A DNA stretch of 64,000 bases from Amblyomma americanum. Taxonomy: Eukaryota > Arthropoda > Arachnida > Ixodida > Ixodidae. The position numbers were made by a program, and so were the translations under genes. Location: assembly GCF_052857255.1 (NCBI RefSeq), contig NW_027526704.1, positions 1 through 64,000 on the forward strand. The letters are read 5' to 3'. Positions 49,768 through 63,800 of the stretch are shown here, one piece after another (position 1 is the stretch's first letter; the number at the start of each line of letters is the position of its first letter). Below the pieces are notes generated by a model, which made no database searches, had not been told where the DNA came from, and saw nothing but the letters and a program-made list of their open reading frames with translations.

Positions 49768-52700
49768 GCTTAATACAGCGAAACAAGCTGTTTTAGACCG
49801 AAACGAGCTAAATCACAACACATCGGTTTTACAAGTGTTCCTCTGATACGCGTCAAAACTTTTTCTCTTATAACTGCGCGAAAAGCATGTATTCTTGCTT
49901 AATACAACGAAACAAGCTGTTTTAGACCGAAATGAGCTAAATCACAACACATCGGTTTTACAAGTGTTCCTCTGATACGCGTCAAAACTTTTTCTCTTAT
50001 AACTGCGCGAAAAGCATGTATTCTTGCTTAATACAGCGAAACAAGCTGTTTTAGACCGAAACGAGCTAAATCACAACACATCGGTATTACAAGTGTTCCA
50101 CGTGATACTCGTCAAAACGTTTTCTCTTATAACTGGGCGAAAAGCATGTATTCTTGCTTAATACAACGAAACAAGCTGTTTTAGACCGAAACGAGCTAAA
50201 TCTGAACACATCGGTTTTACAAGTATCCACGTGATACTCGTCAAAACTTTCTCTCTTATAACTGCGCGAAAAGCATGTATTCTTGCTTAATACAACGAAA
50301 CAAGCTGTTTTAGACCGAAACGAGCTAAATCATAACACATCGGTTTTACAAGTGTCTCTCTAATAGGCGTCAAAACTTTTTCTTCTATAACTGCGCGTAA
50401 AGCATGTATTCGTGCTTAATACAACGAAACAAGTTGTTTAAAACCGAAACGAGCTAAATCTGAACACATCGGTTTTACAAGTGTCCCTGTGACACGCGTC
50501 AAAACTTTTTCTCTGCGAAAAGCATGTATTCTTGCTTAAAACAGCGAAACAAGCTGTTTTAGACCGAAACGAGCTAAATCACAACACAAAGGTTTTACAA
50601 GTGTTCCTCTGATACGCGTCAAAACTTTTTCTCTTATAACTGCGCGAAAAGCATGTATTCTTGCTTAATACAGCGAAACAAGCTGTTTTAGACCGAAACG
50701 AGCTAAATCACAACACATCGGTTTTACAAGTGTTCGTCTGATACGCGTCAAAACTTTTTCTCTTATAACTGCGCGAAAAGCATGTATTCGTGCTTAATAC
50801 AACGAAAAAAGCTGTTTTAGACCGAAACGAGCTAAATCACAACAGAAAGGTTTTACAAGTGTTCCTCTGATACGCGTCAAAACTTTTTCTCTTATGACTG
50901 CGCGAAAAGAATGTATTCTTGCTTAATACTACGAAACAAGCTGTTTTAGACCGAAACGAGCTAAATCACAACACATCGGTTTTACAAGTGTTCCTCTGAT
51001 ACGCGTCTAAACTTTTTCACTTATAACTGCGCGAAAAGCATGTATTAATGCTTAATACAGCGAAACAAGCTGTTTTAAACCGAAACGAGCTAAATCACAA
51101 CACATCGGTATTACAAGTGTTCCAGGTGATACTCGTCAAAACTTTTTCTCTTATAACTGCGCGAAAAGCATGTATTCGTGCTTAATACAACGAAACAAGC
51201 TGTTTAAGACCGAAACGAGCTAAATCTGAACACATCGGTTTTACAAGTATCCACGTGATACTCGTCAAAACTTTTTCTCTTATAACTGCGCGAAAAGCAT
51301 GTATTCTTGCTTAATACAGCGAAACAAGCTGTTTTAGACCGAAACGAGCTAAATCACAACACAAAGGTTTTACAAGTGTTCCTCTGATACGCGTCAAAAC
51401 TTTTTCTCTTATAACTGCGCGAAAAGCATGTATTCTTGCTTAATACAACGAAACAAGCTGTTTTAGACCGAAACGAGCTAAATCACAAAACATCGGTTTT
51501 ACAAGTGTTCCTCTGATAGGCGTCTAAACTTTTTCTCTTATAACTGCGCGAAAAGCATGTATTCGTGCTTAATACAACGAAACAAGCTGTTTTAGACCGA
51601 AACGAGCTAAATGTGAACACATCGGTTTTACAAGTGTCCCTCTGACACGCGTCAAAACTTTTTCTCTTATAACTGCGCGAAAAGCATGTATTCTTGCTTA
51701 ATACAGCGAAACAAGCTGTTTTAGACCGAAATGAGCTAAATCACAACACATCGGTTTTACAAGTGTTCCTCTGATACGCGTCAAAACTTTTTTCTCTTAT
51801 AACTGCGCGAAAAGCATGTATTCTTGCTTAGTCCAACGAAACAAGCTGTTTTAGACCGAAACGAGCTAAATCACAACACATCGGTTTTACAAGTGTCTCT
51901 CTAATACGCGTCAAAACTTTTTCTCTTATAACTGCGCGAAAAGCATGTATTCCTGCTTAATACAGCGAAACAAGCTGTCAAATTTTTTTCTCTTATAACT
52001 GCGCGAAAAGCATGTATTCTTGCTTAATACAGCGAAACAAGCTGTTTTAGACCGAAACGAGCTAAATCACAACACATCGGTTTTACCAGTGTTCCTCTGA
52101 TACGCGTCAACTCTTTTTTCTCTTATAGCTGCGCGAAAAGCATGTATTCGTGCTTAGTCCAACGAAACAAGCTGTTTTAGACCGAAACGAGGTAAATCTG
52201 AACACATCGGTTTTACAAGTGTTTCTCTAATACGCGTCTAAACTTTTTCTCTTATAACTGCGCGAAAAGCATGTATTCGTGCTAAATACAACGAAACAAG
52301 CTGTTTTAGACCGAAACGAGCTAAATCTGAACACATCGGTTTTACAAGTGTCCCTGTGACACGCGTCAAAACTTTTTCTCTTATAACTGCGCGAAAAGCA
52401 TGTATTCTTGCTTAATACAGCGAAACAAGCTGTTTTAGACCGAAACGAGCTAAATCACAACACATCGGTTTTACAAGTGTTCCTCTGATACGCGTCAAAA
52501 CTTTTTCTCTTATAACTGCGCGAAAAGCATGTATTCTTGCTTAATACAACGAAACAAGCTGTTTTAGACCGAAATGAGCTAAATCACAACACATCGGTTT
52601 TACAAGTGTCCCTGTGACAGGCGTCAAAACTTTTTCTCTTATAACTGCGCGAAAAGCTTGTATTCTTGCTTAATACAGCGAAACAAGCTGTTTTAGACCG

Positions 52701-53442
52701 AAACGAGCTAAATCACAACACATCGGTTTTACAAGTGTCCCTGTGACACGCGTCAAAACTTTTTCTCTTATAACTGCGCGAAAAGCATGTATTCTTGCTT
52801 AATACAGCGAAACAAGCTGTTTTAGACCGAAACGAGCTAAATCACAAAACATCGGTTTTACAAGTGTTCCTCTGATACGCGTCTAAACTTTTTCTCTTAT
52901 AACTGCGCGAAAAGCATGTATTCGTGCTTAATACAACGAAACAAGCTGTTTTAGACCGAAACGAGCTAAATGTGAACACATCGGTTTTACAAGTGTCCCT
53001 CTGACACGCGTCAAAACTTTTTCTCTTATAACTGCGCGAAAAGCATGTATTCTTGCTTAATACTACGAAACAAGCTGTTTTAGACCGAAACGAGCTAAAT
53101 CACAACACATCGGTTTTACAAGTGTTCCTCTGATACGCGTCTGAACTTTTTCTCTTATAACTGCGCGAAAAGCATGTATTCTTGCTTAATACAGCGAAAC
53201 AAGCTGTTTTAAACCGAAACGAGCTAAATCACAACACATCGGTATTACAAGTGTTCCACGTGATACTCGTCAAAACTTTTTCTCTTATAACTGCGCGAAA
53301 AGCATGTATTCGTGCTTAATACAACGAAACAAGCTGTTTAAGACCGAAACGAGCTAAATCTGAACACATCGGTTTTTCAAGTATCCACGTGATACTCGTC
53401 AAAACTTTTTCTCTTATAACTGCGCGAAAAGCATGTATTCTT
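49768..53442 (+). repeat. Array block S G2 H I J K F U' E'/F* C' D E' F A' B' G1 M' truncated N M/R R S G2/P V A'' B' C D E
   Basis: A clean relative of the sequence at about 38.0-42 kb. One monomer is lost at 50803, where an E'-like start (tattcgtgctt, gaaaaaagc) is joined to an F* end (caacagaaagg, then ttatgactg and aagaatg). Private changes: gcttaaaac at 50537, tgttcgtctg in U, tattaatgctt and aggtgata around 51046-51125, gataggcg in A', aagcttgta at 52657. Because the same order is present without indels, this block can serve as the template for judging errors at 36.5-46.5 kb. Confidence 0.83.
51955..52021 (+). repeat. Truncated 67-bp monomer, copy 7
   Basis: Clean copy of the ttttaccagtg lineage, outside the indel-rich stretch. 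It shows what the copies at 40334 and 45184 would look like without the private indels. Confidence 0.92.
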
Positions 53443-56400
53443 GCTTAATACAGCGAAACAAGCTGTTTTAGACCGAAACGAGCTAAATCACAACACAAAG
53501 GTTTTACAAGTGTTCCTCTGATACGCGTCAAAACTTTTTCTCTTATAACTGCGCGAAAAGCATGTATTCTTGCTTAATACAACGAAACAAGCTGTTTTAG
53601 ACCGAAACGAGCTAAATCACAAAACATCGGTTTTACAAGTGTTCCTCTGATACGCGTCTAAACTTTTTCTCTTATAACTGCGCGAAAAGCATGTATTCTT
53701 GCTTAATACAGCGAAACAAGCTGTTTTAGACCGAAACGAGCTAAATCACAACACAAAGGTTTTACAAGTGTTCCTCTAATACGCGTCAAAACTTTTTCTC
53801 TTATAACTGCGCGAAAAGCATGTATTCTTGCTTAATACAGCGAAACAAGCTGTTTTAGACCGAAACGAGCTAAATCACCACACATCGGTTTTACAAGTGT
53901 TCCTCTGATACGCGTCAAAACTTTTTTCTCTTATAACTGCGCGAAAAGCATGTATTCTTGCTTAGTCCAACGAAACAAGCTGTTTTAGACCGAAACGAGC
54001 TAAATCACAACACATCGGTTTTACAAGTGTCTCTCAAATACGCGTCAAAACTTTTTCTCTTATAACTGCGCGAAAAGCATGTATTCCTGCTTAATACAGC
54101 GAAACAAGCTGTCAAATTTTTTTCTCTTATAACTGCGCGAAAAGCATGTATTCTTGCTTAATACAGCGAAACAAGCTGTTTTAGACCGAAACGAGCTAAA
54201 TCACAACACATCGGTTTTACAAGTGTTCCTCTGATACGCGTCAACTCTTTTTTCTCTTATAGCTGCGCGAAAAGCATGTATTCGTGCTTAGTCAAACGAA
54301 ACAAGCTGTTTTAGACCGAAACGAGGTAAATCTGAACACATCGGTTTTACAAGTGTCTCTCTAATACGCGTCAAAACTTTTTCTCTTATAACTGCGCGAA
54401 AAGCATGTATTCTTGCTTAATACAGCGAAACAAGCTGTTTTAGACCGAAACGAGCTAAATCACAACACATCGGTTTTACAAGTGTTCCTCTGATACGCCT
54501 CTAAACTTTTTCTCTTATAACTGCGCGAAAAGCATGTATTCGTGCTTAATACAACGAAACAAGCTGTTTTAGACTGAAACGAGCTAAATCTGAACACATC
54601 GGTTTTACAAGTGTCCCTGTGACAGGCGTCAAAACTTTTTCTCTTATAACTGCGCGAAAAGCATGTATTCTTGCCTAATACAGCGAAACAAGTTGTTTTA
54701 GACCGAAACGAGCTAAATCACAACACATCGGTTTTACAAGTGTTCCTCTGATACGCGTCTAAACTTTTTCTCTTATAACTGCGCGAAAAGCATGTATTCG
54801 TGCTAAATACAACAAAACAAGCTGTTTTAGACCGAAACGAGCTAAATCTGAACACATCGGTTTTACAAGTGTCCCTGTGACACGCGTCAAAACTTTTTCT
54901 CTTATAACTGCGCGAAAAGCATGTATTCTTGCTTAATACAGCGAAACAAGCTGTTTTAGACCGAAACGAGCTAAATCACAACACATCGGTTTTACAAGTG
55001 TTCCTCTGATACGCGTAAAAACTTTTTCTCTTATAACTGCGCGAAAAGCATGTATTCTTGCTTAATACAACGAAACAAGCTGTTTTAGACCGAAATGAGC
55101 TAAATCACAACACATCGGTTTTACAAGTGTTCCTCTGATACGCGTCAAAACTTTTTCTCTTATAACTGCGCGAAAAGCATGTATTCTTGCTTAATACAGC
55201 GAAACAAGCTGTTTTAGACCGAAACGAGCTAAATCACAACACATCGGTATTACAAGTGTTCCACGTGATACTCGTCAAAACGTTTTCTCTTATAACTGGG
55301 CGAAAAGCATGTATTCTTGCTTAATACAACGAAACAAGCTGTTTTAGACCGAAACGAGCTAAATCTGAACACATCGTTTTACAAGTATCCACGTGATACT
55401 CGTCAAAACTTTCTCTCTTATAACTGCGCGAAAAGCATGTATTCTTGCTTAATACAACGAAACAAGCTGTTTTAGACCGAAACGAGCTAAATCATAACAC
55501 ATCGGTTTTACAAGTGTCTCTCTAATAGGCGTCAAAACTTTTTCTTCTATAACTGCGCGTAAAGCATGTATTCGTGCTTAATACAACGAAACAAGTTGTT
55601 TAAAACCGAAACGAGCTAAATCTGAACACATCGGTTTTACAAGTGTCCCTGTGACACGCGTCAAAACTTTTTCTCTGCGAAAAGCATGTATTCTTGCTTA
55701 ATACAGCGAAACAAGCTGTTTTAGACCGAAACGAGCTAAATCACAACACAAAGGTTTTACAAGTGTTCCTCTGATACGCGTCAAAACTTTTTCTCTTATA
55801 ACTGCGCGAAAAGCATGTATTCTTGCTTAATACAGCGAAACAAGCTGTTTTAGACCGAAACGAGCTAAATCACAACACATCGGTTTTACCAGTGTTCCTC
55901 TGATACGCGTCAAAACTTTTTCTCTTATAACTGCGCGAAAAGCATGTATTCGTGCTTAATACAACGAAACAAGCTGTTTAAGACCGAAACGAGCTAAATC
56001 TGAACACATCGGTTTTACAAGTATCCACGTGATACTCGTCAAAACTTTTTCTCTTATAACTGCGCGAAAAGCATGTATTCTTGCTTAATACAGCGAAACA
56101 AGCTGTTTTAGACCGAAACGAGCTAAATCACAACACAAAGGTTTTACAAGTGTTCCTCTGATACGCGTCAAAACTTTTTCTCTTATGACTGCGCGAAAAG
56201 AATGTATTCTTGCTTAATACTACGAAACAAGCTGTTTTAGACCGAAACGAGCTAAATCACAACACATCGGTTTTACAAGTGTTCCTCTGATACGCGTCTA
56301 AACTTTTTCTCTTATAACTGCGCGAAAAGCATGTATTCTTGCTTAATACAGCGAAACAAGCTGTTTTAAACCGAAACGAGCTAAATCACAACACATCGGT

Positions 56401-57245
56401 ATTACAAGTGTTCCACGTGATACTCGTCAAAACTTTTTCTCTTATAACTGCGCGAAAAGCATGTATTCGTGCTTAATACAACGAAAAAAGCTGTTTAAGA
56501 CCGAAACGAGCTAAATCTGAACACATCGGTTTTACAAGTATCCACGTGATACTCGTCAAAACTTTTTCTCTTATAACTGCGCGAAAAGCATGTATTCTTG
56601 CTTAATACAGCGAAACAAGCTGTTTTAAACCGAAACGAGCTAAATCACAACACATCGGTTTTACAAGTGTTCCTCTGATACGCGTCAACTCTTTTTTCTC
56701 TTATAGCTGCGCGAAAAGCATGTATTCGTGCTTAGTCCAACGAAACAGCTGTTTTAGACCGAAAAGAGGTAAATCTGAACACATCGGTTTTACAAGTGTC
56801 TCTCTAATACGCGTCAAAACTTTTTCTCTTATAACTGCGCGAAAAGCATGTATTCTTGCTTAATACAGCGAAACAAGCTGTTTTAGACCGAAACGAGCTA
56901 AATCACAACACATCGGTTTTACAAGTGTTCCTCTGATACGCGTCAACTCTTTTTTCTCTTATAACTGCGCGAAAAGCATGTATTTCTGCTTAATACAGCG
57001 AAACAAGTTGTTTTAGACCGAAACGAGCTAAATCACAACACATCGGTTTTACAAGTGTTCCTCTGATACGCCTCTAAACTTTTTCTCTTATAACTGCGCG
57101 AAAAGCATGTATTCGTGCTTAATACAACGAAACAAGCTGTTTTAGACCGAAACGAGCTAAATCTGAACACATCGGTTTTACAAGTGTCCCTGTGACAGGC
57201 GTCAAAACTTTTTCTCTTATAACTGCGCGAAAAGCATGTATTCTT
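53443..57245 (+). repeat. Array block from F A' F U M' truncated N M to P
   Basis: Order F A' F U M' truncated N M S/O P Q R S G2 H I J K F U E' F C' D E' D/L M N O P. F at 53701 has ctctaatacg, U at 53830 has caccacac, M at 54286 has gtcaaacg, R at 54802 has acaaaac, and S at 54931 has cgtaaaaac. U near 55834 has ttttaccagtg, as all later U copies up to 63159 do. F near 56092 is followed by ttatgactg and aagaatg although it reads cacaacacaaagg, separating these linked markers. M near 56733 has private gaaacagct and gaaaagagg. Confidence 0.82.
54089..54155 (+). repeat. Truncated 67-bp monomer, copy 8
   Basis: Same joint. It is preceded by M' with tctctcaaatacg and followed by an N with the ordinary ttttacaagtg, so it belongs to a different lineage from copies 4-7. 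The related segment at 61.1-63.4 kb has lost it together with M' and N. Confidence 0.92.
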
Positions 57246-60200
57246 GCTTAATACAGCGAAACAAGTTGTTTTAGACCGAAACGAGCTAAATCACAACACA
57301 TCGGTTTTACAAGTGTTCCTCTGATACGCGTCTAAACTTTTTCTCTTATAACTGCGCGAAAAGCATGTATTCGTGCTAAATACAACGAAACAAGCTGTTT
57401 TAGACCGAAACGAGCTAAATCTGAACACATCGGTTTTACAAGTGTCCCTGTGACACGCGTCAAAACTTTTTCTCTTATAACTGCGCGAAAAGCATGTATT
57501 CTTGCTTAATACAGCGAAACAAGCTGTTTTAGACCGAAACGAGCTAAATCACAACACATCGGTTTTACAAGTGTTCCTCTGATACGCGTCAAAACTTTTT
57601 CTCTTATAACTGCGCGAAAAGCATGTATTCTTGCTTAATACAACGAAACAAGCTGTTTTAGACCGAAATGAGCTAAATCACAACACATCGGTTTTACAAG
57701 TGTTCCTCTGATACGCGTCAAAACTTTTTCTCTTATAACTGCGCGAAAAGCATGTATTCTTGCTTAATACAGCGAAACAAGCTGTTTTAGACCGAAACGA
57801 GCTAAATCACAACACATCGGTATTACAAGTGTTCCACGTGATACTCGTCAAAACGTTTTCTCTTATAACTGGGCGAAAAGCATGTATTCTTGCTTAATAC
57901 AACGAAACAAGCTGTTTTAGACCGAAACGAGCTAAATCTGAACACATCGGTTTTACAAGTATCCACGTGATACTCGTCAAAACTTTCTCTCTTAGAACTG
58001 CGCGAAAAGCATGTATTCTTGCTTAATACAACGAAACAAGCTGTTTTAGACCGAAACGAGCTAAATCATAACACATCGGTTTTACAAGTGTCTCTCTAAT
58101 AGGCGTCAAAACTTTTTCTTCTATAGCTGCGCGTAAAGCATGTATTCGTGCTTAATACAACGAAACAAGTTGTTTAAAACCGAAACGAGCTAAATCTGAA
58201 CACATCGGTTTTACAAGTGTCCCTGTGACACGCGTCAAAACTTTTTCTCTGCGAAAAGCATGTATTCTTGCTTAATACAGCGAAACAAGCTGTTTTAGAC
58301 CGAAACGAGCTAAATCACAACACAAAGGTTTTACAAGTGTTCCTCTGATACGCGTCAAAACTTTTTCTCTTATAACTGCGCGAAAAGCATGTATTCTTGC
58401 TTAATACAGCGAAACAAGCTGTTTTAGACCGAAACGAGCTAAATCACAACACATCGGTTTTACCAGTGTTCCTCTGATACGCGTCAAAACTTTTTCTCTT
58501 ATAACTGCGCGAAAAGCATGTATTCGTGCTTAATACAACGAAACAAGCTGTTTAAGACCGAAACGAGCTAAATCTGAACACATCGGTTTTACAAGTATCC
58601 ACGTGATACTCGTCAAAACTTTTTCTCTTATAACTGCGCGAAAAGCATGTATTCTTGCTTAATACAGCGAAACAAGCTGTTTTAGACCGAAACGAGCTAA
58701 ATCACAACACATCGGTTTTACAAGTGTTCCTCTGATACGCGTCTAAACTTTTTCTCTTATAACTGCGCGAAAAGCATGTATTCTTGCTTAATACAGCGAA
58801 ACAAGCTGTTTTAAACCGAAACGAGCTAAATCACAACACATCGGTATTACAAGTGTTCCACGTGATACTCGTCAAAACTTTTTCTCTTATAACTGCGCGA
58901 AAAGCATGTATTCGTGCTTAATACAACGAAACAAGCTGTTTAAGACCGAAACGAGCTAAATCTGAACACATCGGTTTTACAAGTATCCACGTGATACTCG
59001 TCAAAACTTTTTCTCTTATAACTGCGCGAAAAGCATGTATTCTTGCTTAATACAGCGAAACAAGTTGTTTTAGACCGAAACGAGCTAAATCACAACACAT
59101 CGGTTTTACAAGTGTTCCTCTGATACGCGTCTAAACTTTTTCTCTTATAACTGCGCGAAAAGCATGTATTCGTGCTAAATACAACGAAACAAGCTGTTTT
59201 AGACCGAAACGAGCTAAATCTGAACACATCGGTTTTACAAGTGTCCCTGTGACACGCGTCAAAACTTTTTCTCTTATAACTGCGCGAAAAGCATGTATTC
59301 TTGCTTAATACAACGAAACAAGCTGTTTTAGACCGAAACGAGCTAAATCACAACACATCGGTTTTACAAGTGTTCCTCTGATACGCGTCAAAACTTTTTC
59401 TCTTATAACTGCGCGAAAAGCATGTATTCTTGCTTAATACAACGAAACAAGCTGTTTTAGACCGAAATGAGCTAAATCACAACACATCGGTTTTACAAGT
59501 GTTCCTCTGATACGCGTCAAAACTTTTTCTCTTATAACTGCGCGAAAAGCATGTATTCTTGCTTAATACAGCGAAACAAGCTGTTTTAGACCGAAACGAG
59601 CTAAATCACAACACATCGGTATTACAAGTGTTCCACGTGATACTCGTCAAAACGTTTTCTCTTATAACTGGGCGAAAAGCATGTATTCTTGCTTAATACA
59701 ACGAAACAAGCTGTTTTAGACCGAAACGAGCTAAATCTGAACACATCGGTTTTACAAGTATCCACGTGATACTCGTCAAAACTTTCTCTCTTAGAACTGC
59801 GCGAAAAGCATGTATTCTTGCTTAATACAACGAAACAAGCTGTTTTAGACCGAAACGAGCTAAATCATAACACATCGGTTTTACAAGTGTCTCTCTAATA
59901 GGCGTCAAAACTTTTTCTTCTATAGCTGCGCGTAAAGCATGTATTCGTGCTTAATACAACGAAACAAGTTGTTTAAAACCGAAACGAGCTAAATCTGAAC
60001 ACATCGGTTTTACAAGTGTCCCTGTGACACGCGTCAAAACTTTTTCTCTGCGAAAAGCATGTATTCTTGCTTAATACAGCGAAACAAGCTGTTTTAGACC
60101 GAAACGAGCTAAATCACAACACAAAGGTTTTACAAGTGTTCCTCTGATACGCGTCAAAACTTTTTCTCTTATAACTGCGCGAAAAGCATGTATTCTTGCT

Positions 60201-60843
60201 TAATACAGCGAAACAAGCTGTTTTAGACCGAAACGAGCTAAATCACAACACATCGGTTTTACCAGTGTTCCTCTGATACGCGTCAAAACTTTTTCTCTTA
60301 TAACTGCGCGAAAAGCATGTATTCGTGCTTAATACAACGAAACAAGCTGTTTAAGACCGAAACGAGCTAAATCTGAACACATCGGTTTTACAAGTATCCA
60401 CGTGATACTCGTCAAAACTTTTTCTCTTATAACTGCGCGAAAAGCATGTATTCTTGCTTAATACAGCGAAACAAGCTGTTTTAGACCGAAACGAGCTAAA
60501 TCACAACACATCGGTTTTACAAGTGTTCCTCTGATACGCGTCTAAACTTTTTCTCTTATAACTGCGCGAAAAGCATGTATTCTTGCTTAATACAGCGAAA
60601 CAAGCTGTTTTAAACCGAAACGAGCTAAATCACAACACATCGGTATTACAAGTGTTCCACGTGATACTCGTCAAAACTTTTTCTCTTATAACTGCGCGAA
60701 AAGCATGTATTCGTGCTTAATACAACGAAACAAGCTGTTTAAGACCGAAACGAGCTAAATCTGAACACATCGGTTTTACAAGTATCCACGTGATACTCGT
60801 CAAAACTTTTTCTCTTATAACTGCGCGAAAAGCATGTATTCTT
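57246..60843 (+). repeat. 1,799-bp tandem duplication of 14 monomers
   Basis: The string Q R S G2 H I J K F U E' C' D E' at 57246-59044 is repeated at 59045-60843. The offset is 1,799 bp at Q (57246 to 59045), at the private cttagaactg after I (57991 and 59790) and at K (58150 to 59949). Both J copies are followed by ttctatagctg, also private to this pair. The only clear difference I noticed is the start of S in copy 2 (acaacg instead of acagcg near 59312). The monomer before C' is missing its F, so that the C' near 58662 and 60461 starts with acagcg: an F/C' hybrid present in both copies and hence older than the duplication. Confidence 0.91.
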
Positions 60844-63800
60844 GCTTAATACAGCGAAACAAGCTGTTTTAGACCGAAACGAGCTAAATCACAACACAAA
60901 GGTTTTACAAGTGTTCCTCTGATACGCGTCAAAACTTTTTCTCTTATAACTGCGCGAAAAGCATGTATTCTTGCTTAATACAACGAAACAAGCTGTTTTA
61001 GACCGAAACGAGCTAAATCTGAACACATCGGTTTTTCAAGTATCCACGTGATACTCGTCAAAACTTTTTCTCTTATAACTGCGCGAAAAGCATGTATTCT
61101 TGCTTAATACAGCGAAACAAGCTGTTTTAGACCGAAACGAGCTAAATCACAACACAAAGGTTTTACAAGTGTTCCTCTGATACGCGTCAAAACTTTTTCT
61201 CTTATAACTGCGCGAAAAGCATGTATTCTTGCTTAATACAACGAAACAAGCTGTTTTAGACCGAAACGAGCTAAATCACAAAACATCGGTTTTACAAGTG
61301 TTCCTCTGATACGCGTCTAAACTTTTTCTCTTATAACTGCGCGAAAAGCATGTATTCTTGCTTAATACAGCGAAACAAGCTGTTTTAGACCGAAACGAGC
61401 TAAATCACAACACAAAGGTTTTACAAGTGTTCCTCTAATACGCGTCAAAACTTTTTCTCTTATAACTGCGCGAAAAGCATGTATTCTTGCTTAATACAGC
61501 GAAACAAGCTGTTTTAGACCGAAACGAGCTAAATCACAACACATCGGTTTTACAAGTGTTCCTCTGATACGCGTCAACTCTTTTTTCTCTTATAGCTGCG
61601 CGAAAAGCATGTATTCGTGCTTAGTCCAACGAAACAAGCTGTTTTAGACCGAAACGAGGTAAATCTGAACACATCGGTTTTACAAGTGTCTCTCTAATAC
61701 GCGTCAAAACTTTTTCTCTTATAACTGCGCGAAAAGCATGTATTCTTGCTTAATACAGCGAAACAAGCTGTTTTAGACCGAAACGAGCTAAATCACAACA
61801 CATCGGTTTTACAAGTGTTCCTCTGATACGCCTCTAAACTTTTTCTCTTATAACTGCGCGAAAAGCATGTATTCGTGCTTAATACAACGAAACAAGCTGT
61901 TTTAGACCGAAACGAGCTAAATCTGAACACATCGGTTTTACAAGTGTCCCTGTGACAGGCGTCAAAACTTTTTCTCTTATAACTGCGCGAAAAGCATGTA
62001 TTCTTGCTTAATACAGCGAAACAAGTTGTTTTAGACCGAAACGAGCTAAATCACAACACATCGGTTTTACAAGTGTTCCTCTGATACGCGTCTAAACTTT
62101 TTCTCTTATAACTGCGCGAAAAGCATGTATTCGTGCTAAATACAACAAAACAAGCTGTTTTAGACCGAAACGAGCTAAATCTGAACACATCGGTTTTACA
62201 AGTGTCCCTGTGACACGCGTCAAAACTTTTTCTCTTATAACTGCGCGAAAAGCATGTATTCTTGCTTAATACAGCGAAACAAGCTGTTTTAGACCGAAAC
62301 GAGCTAAATCACAACACATCGGTTTTACAAGTGTTCCTCTGATACGCGTCAAAACTTTTTCTCTTATAACTGCGCGAAAAGCATGTATTCTTGCTTAATA
62401 CAACGAAACAAGCTGTTTTAGACCGAAATGAGCTAAATCACAACACATCGGTTTTACAAGTGTTCCTCTGATACGCGTCAAAACTTTTTCTCTTATAACT
62501 GCGCGAAAAGCATGTATTCTTGCTTAATACAGCGAAACAAGCTGTTTTAGACCGAAACGAGCTAAATCACAACACATCGGTATTACAAGTGTTCCACGTG
62601 ATACTCGTCAAAACGTTTTCTCTTATAACTGGGCGAAAAGCATGTATTCTTGCTTAATACAACGAAACAAGCTGTTTTAGACCGAAACGAGCTAAATCTG
62701 AACACATCGGTTTTACAAGTATCCACGTGATACTCGTCAAAACTTTCTCTCTTATAACTGCGCGAAAAGCATGTATTCTTGCTTAATACAACGAAACAAG
62801 CTGTTTTAGACCGAAACGAGCTAAATCATAACACATCGGTTTTACAAGTGTCTCTCTAATAGGCGTCAAAACTTTTTCTTCTATAACTGCGCGTAAAGCA
62901 TGTATTCGTGCTTAATACAACGAAACAAGTTGTTTAAAACCGAAACGAGCTAAATCTGAACACATCGGTTTTACAAGTGTCCCTGTGACACGCGTCAAAA
63001 CTTTTTCTCTGCGAAAAGCATGTATTCTTGCTTAATACAGCGAAACAAGCTGTTTTAGACCGAAACGAGCTAAATCACAACACAAAGGATTTACAAGTGT
63101 TCCTCTGATACGCGTCAAAACTTTTTCTCTTATAACTGCGCGAAAAGCATGTATTCTTGCTTAATACAGCGAAACAAGCTGTTTTAGACCGAAACGAGCT
63201 AAATCACAACACATCGGTTTTACCAGTGTTCCTCTGATACGCGTCAAAACTTTTTCTCTTATAACTGCGCGAAAAGCATGTATTCGTGCTTAACACAACG
63301 AAACAAGCTGTTTAAGACCGAAACGAGCTAAATCTGAACACATCGGTTTTACAAGTATCCACGTGATACTCGTCAAAACTTTTTCTCTTATAACTGCGCG
63401 AAAAGCATGTATTCTTGCTTAATACAGCGAAACAAGCTGTTTTAGACCGAAACGAGCTAAATCACAACACATCGGTTTTACAAGTGTTCCTCTGATACGC
63501 GTCAAAACTTTTTCTCTTATAACTGCGCGAAAAGCATGTATTCTTGCTTAATACAACGAAACAAGCTGTTTTAGACCGAAATGAGCTAAATCACAACACA
63601 TCGGTTTTACAAGTGTTCCTCTGATACGCGTCAAAACTTTTTCTCTTATAACTGCGCGAAAAGCATGTATTCTTGCTTAATACAGCGAAACAAGCTGTTT
63701 TAGACCGAAACGAGCTAAATCACAACACATCGGTATTACAAGTGTTCCACGTGATACTCGTCAAAACGTTTTCTCTTATAACTGGGCGAAAAGCATGTAT

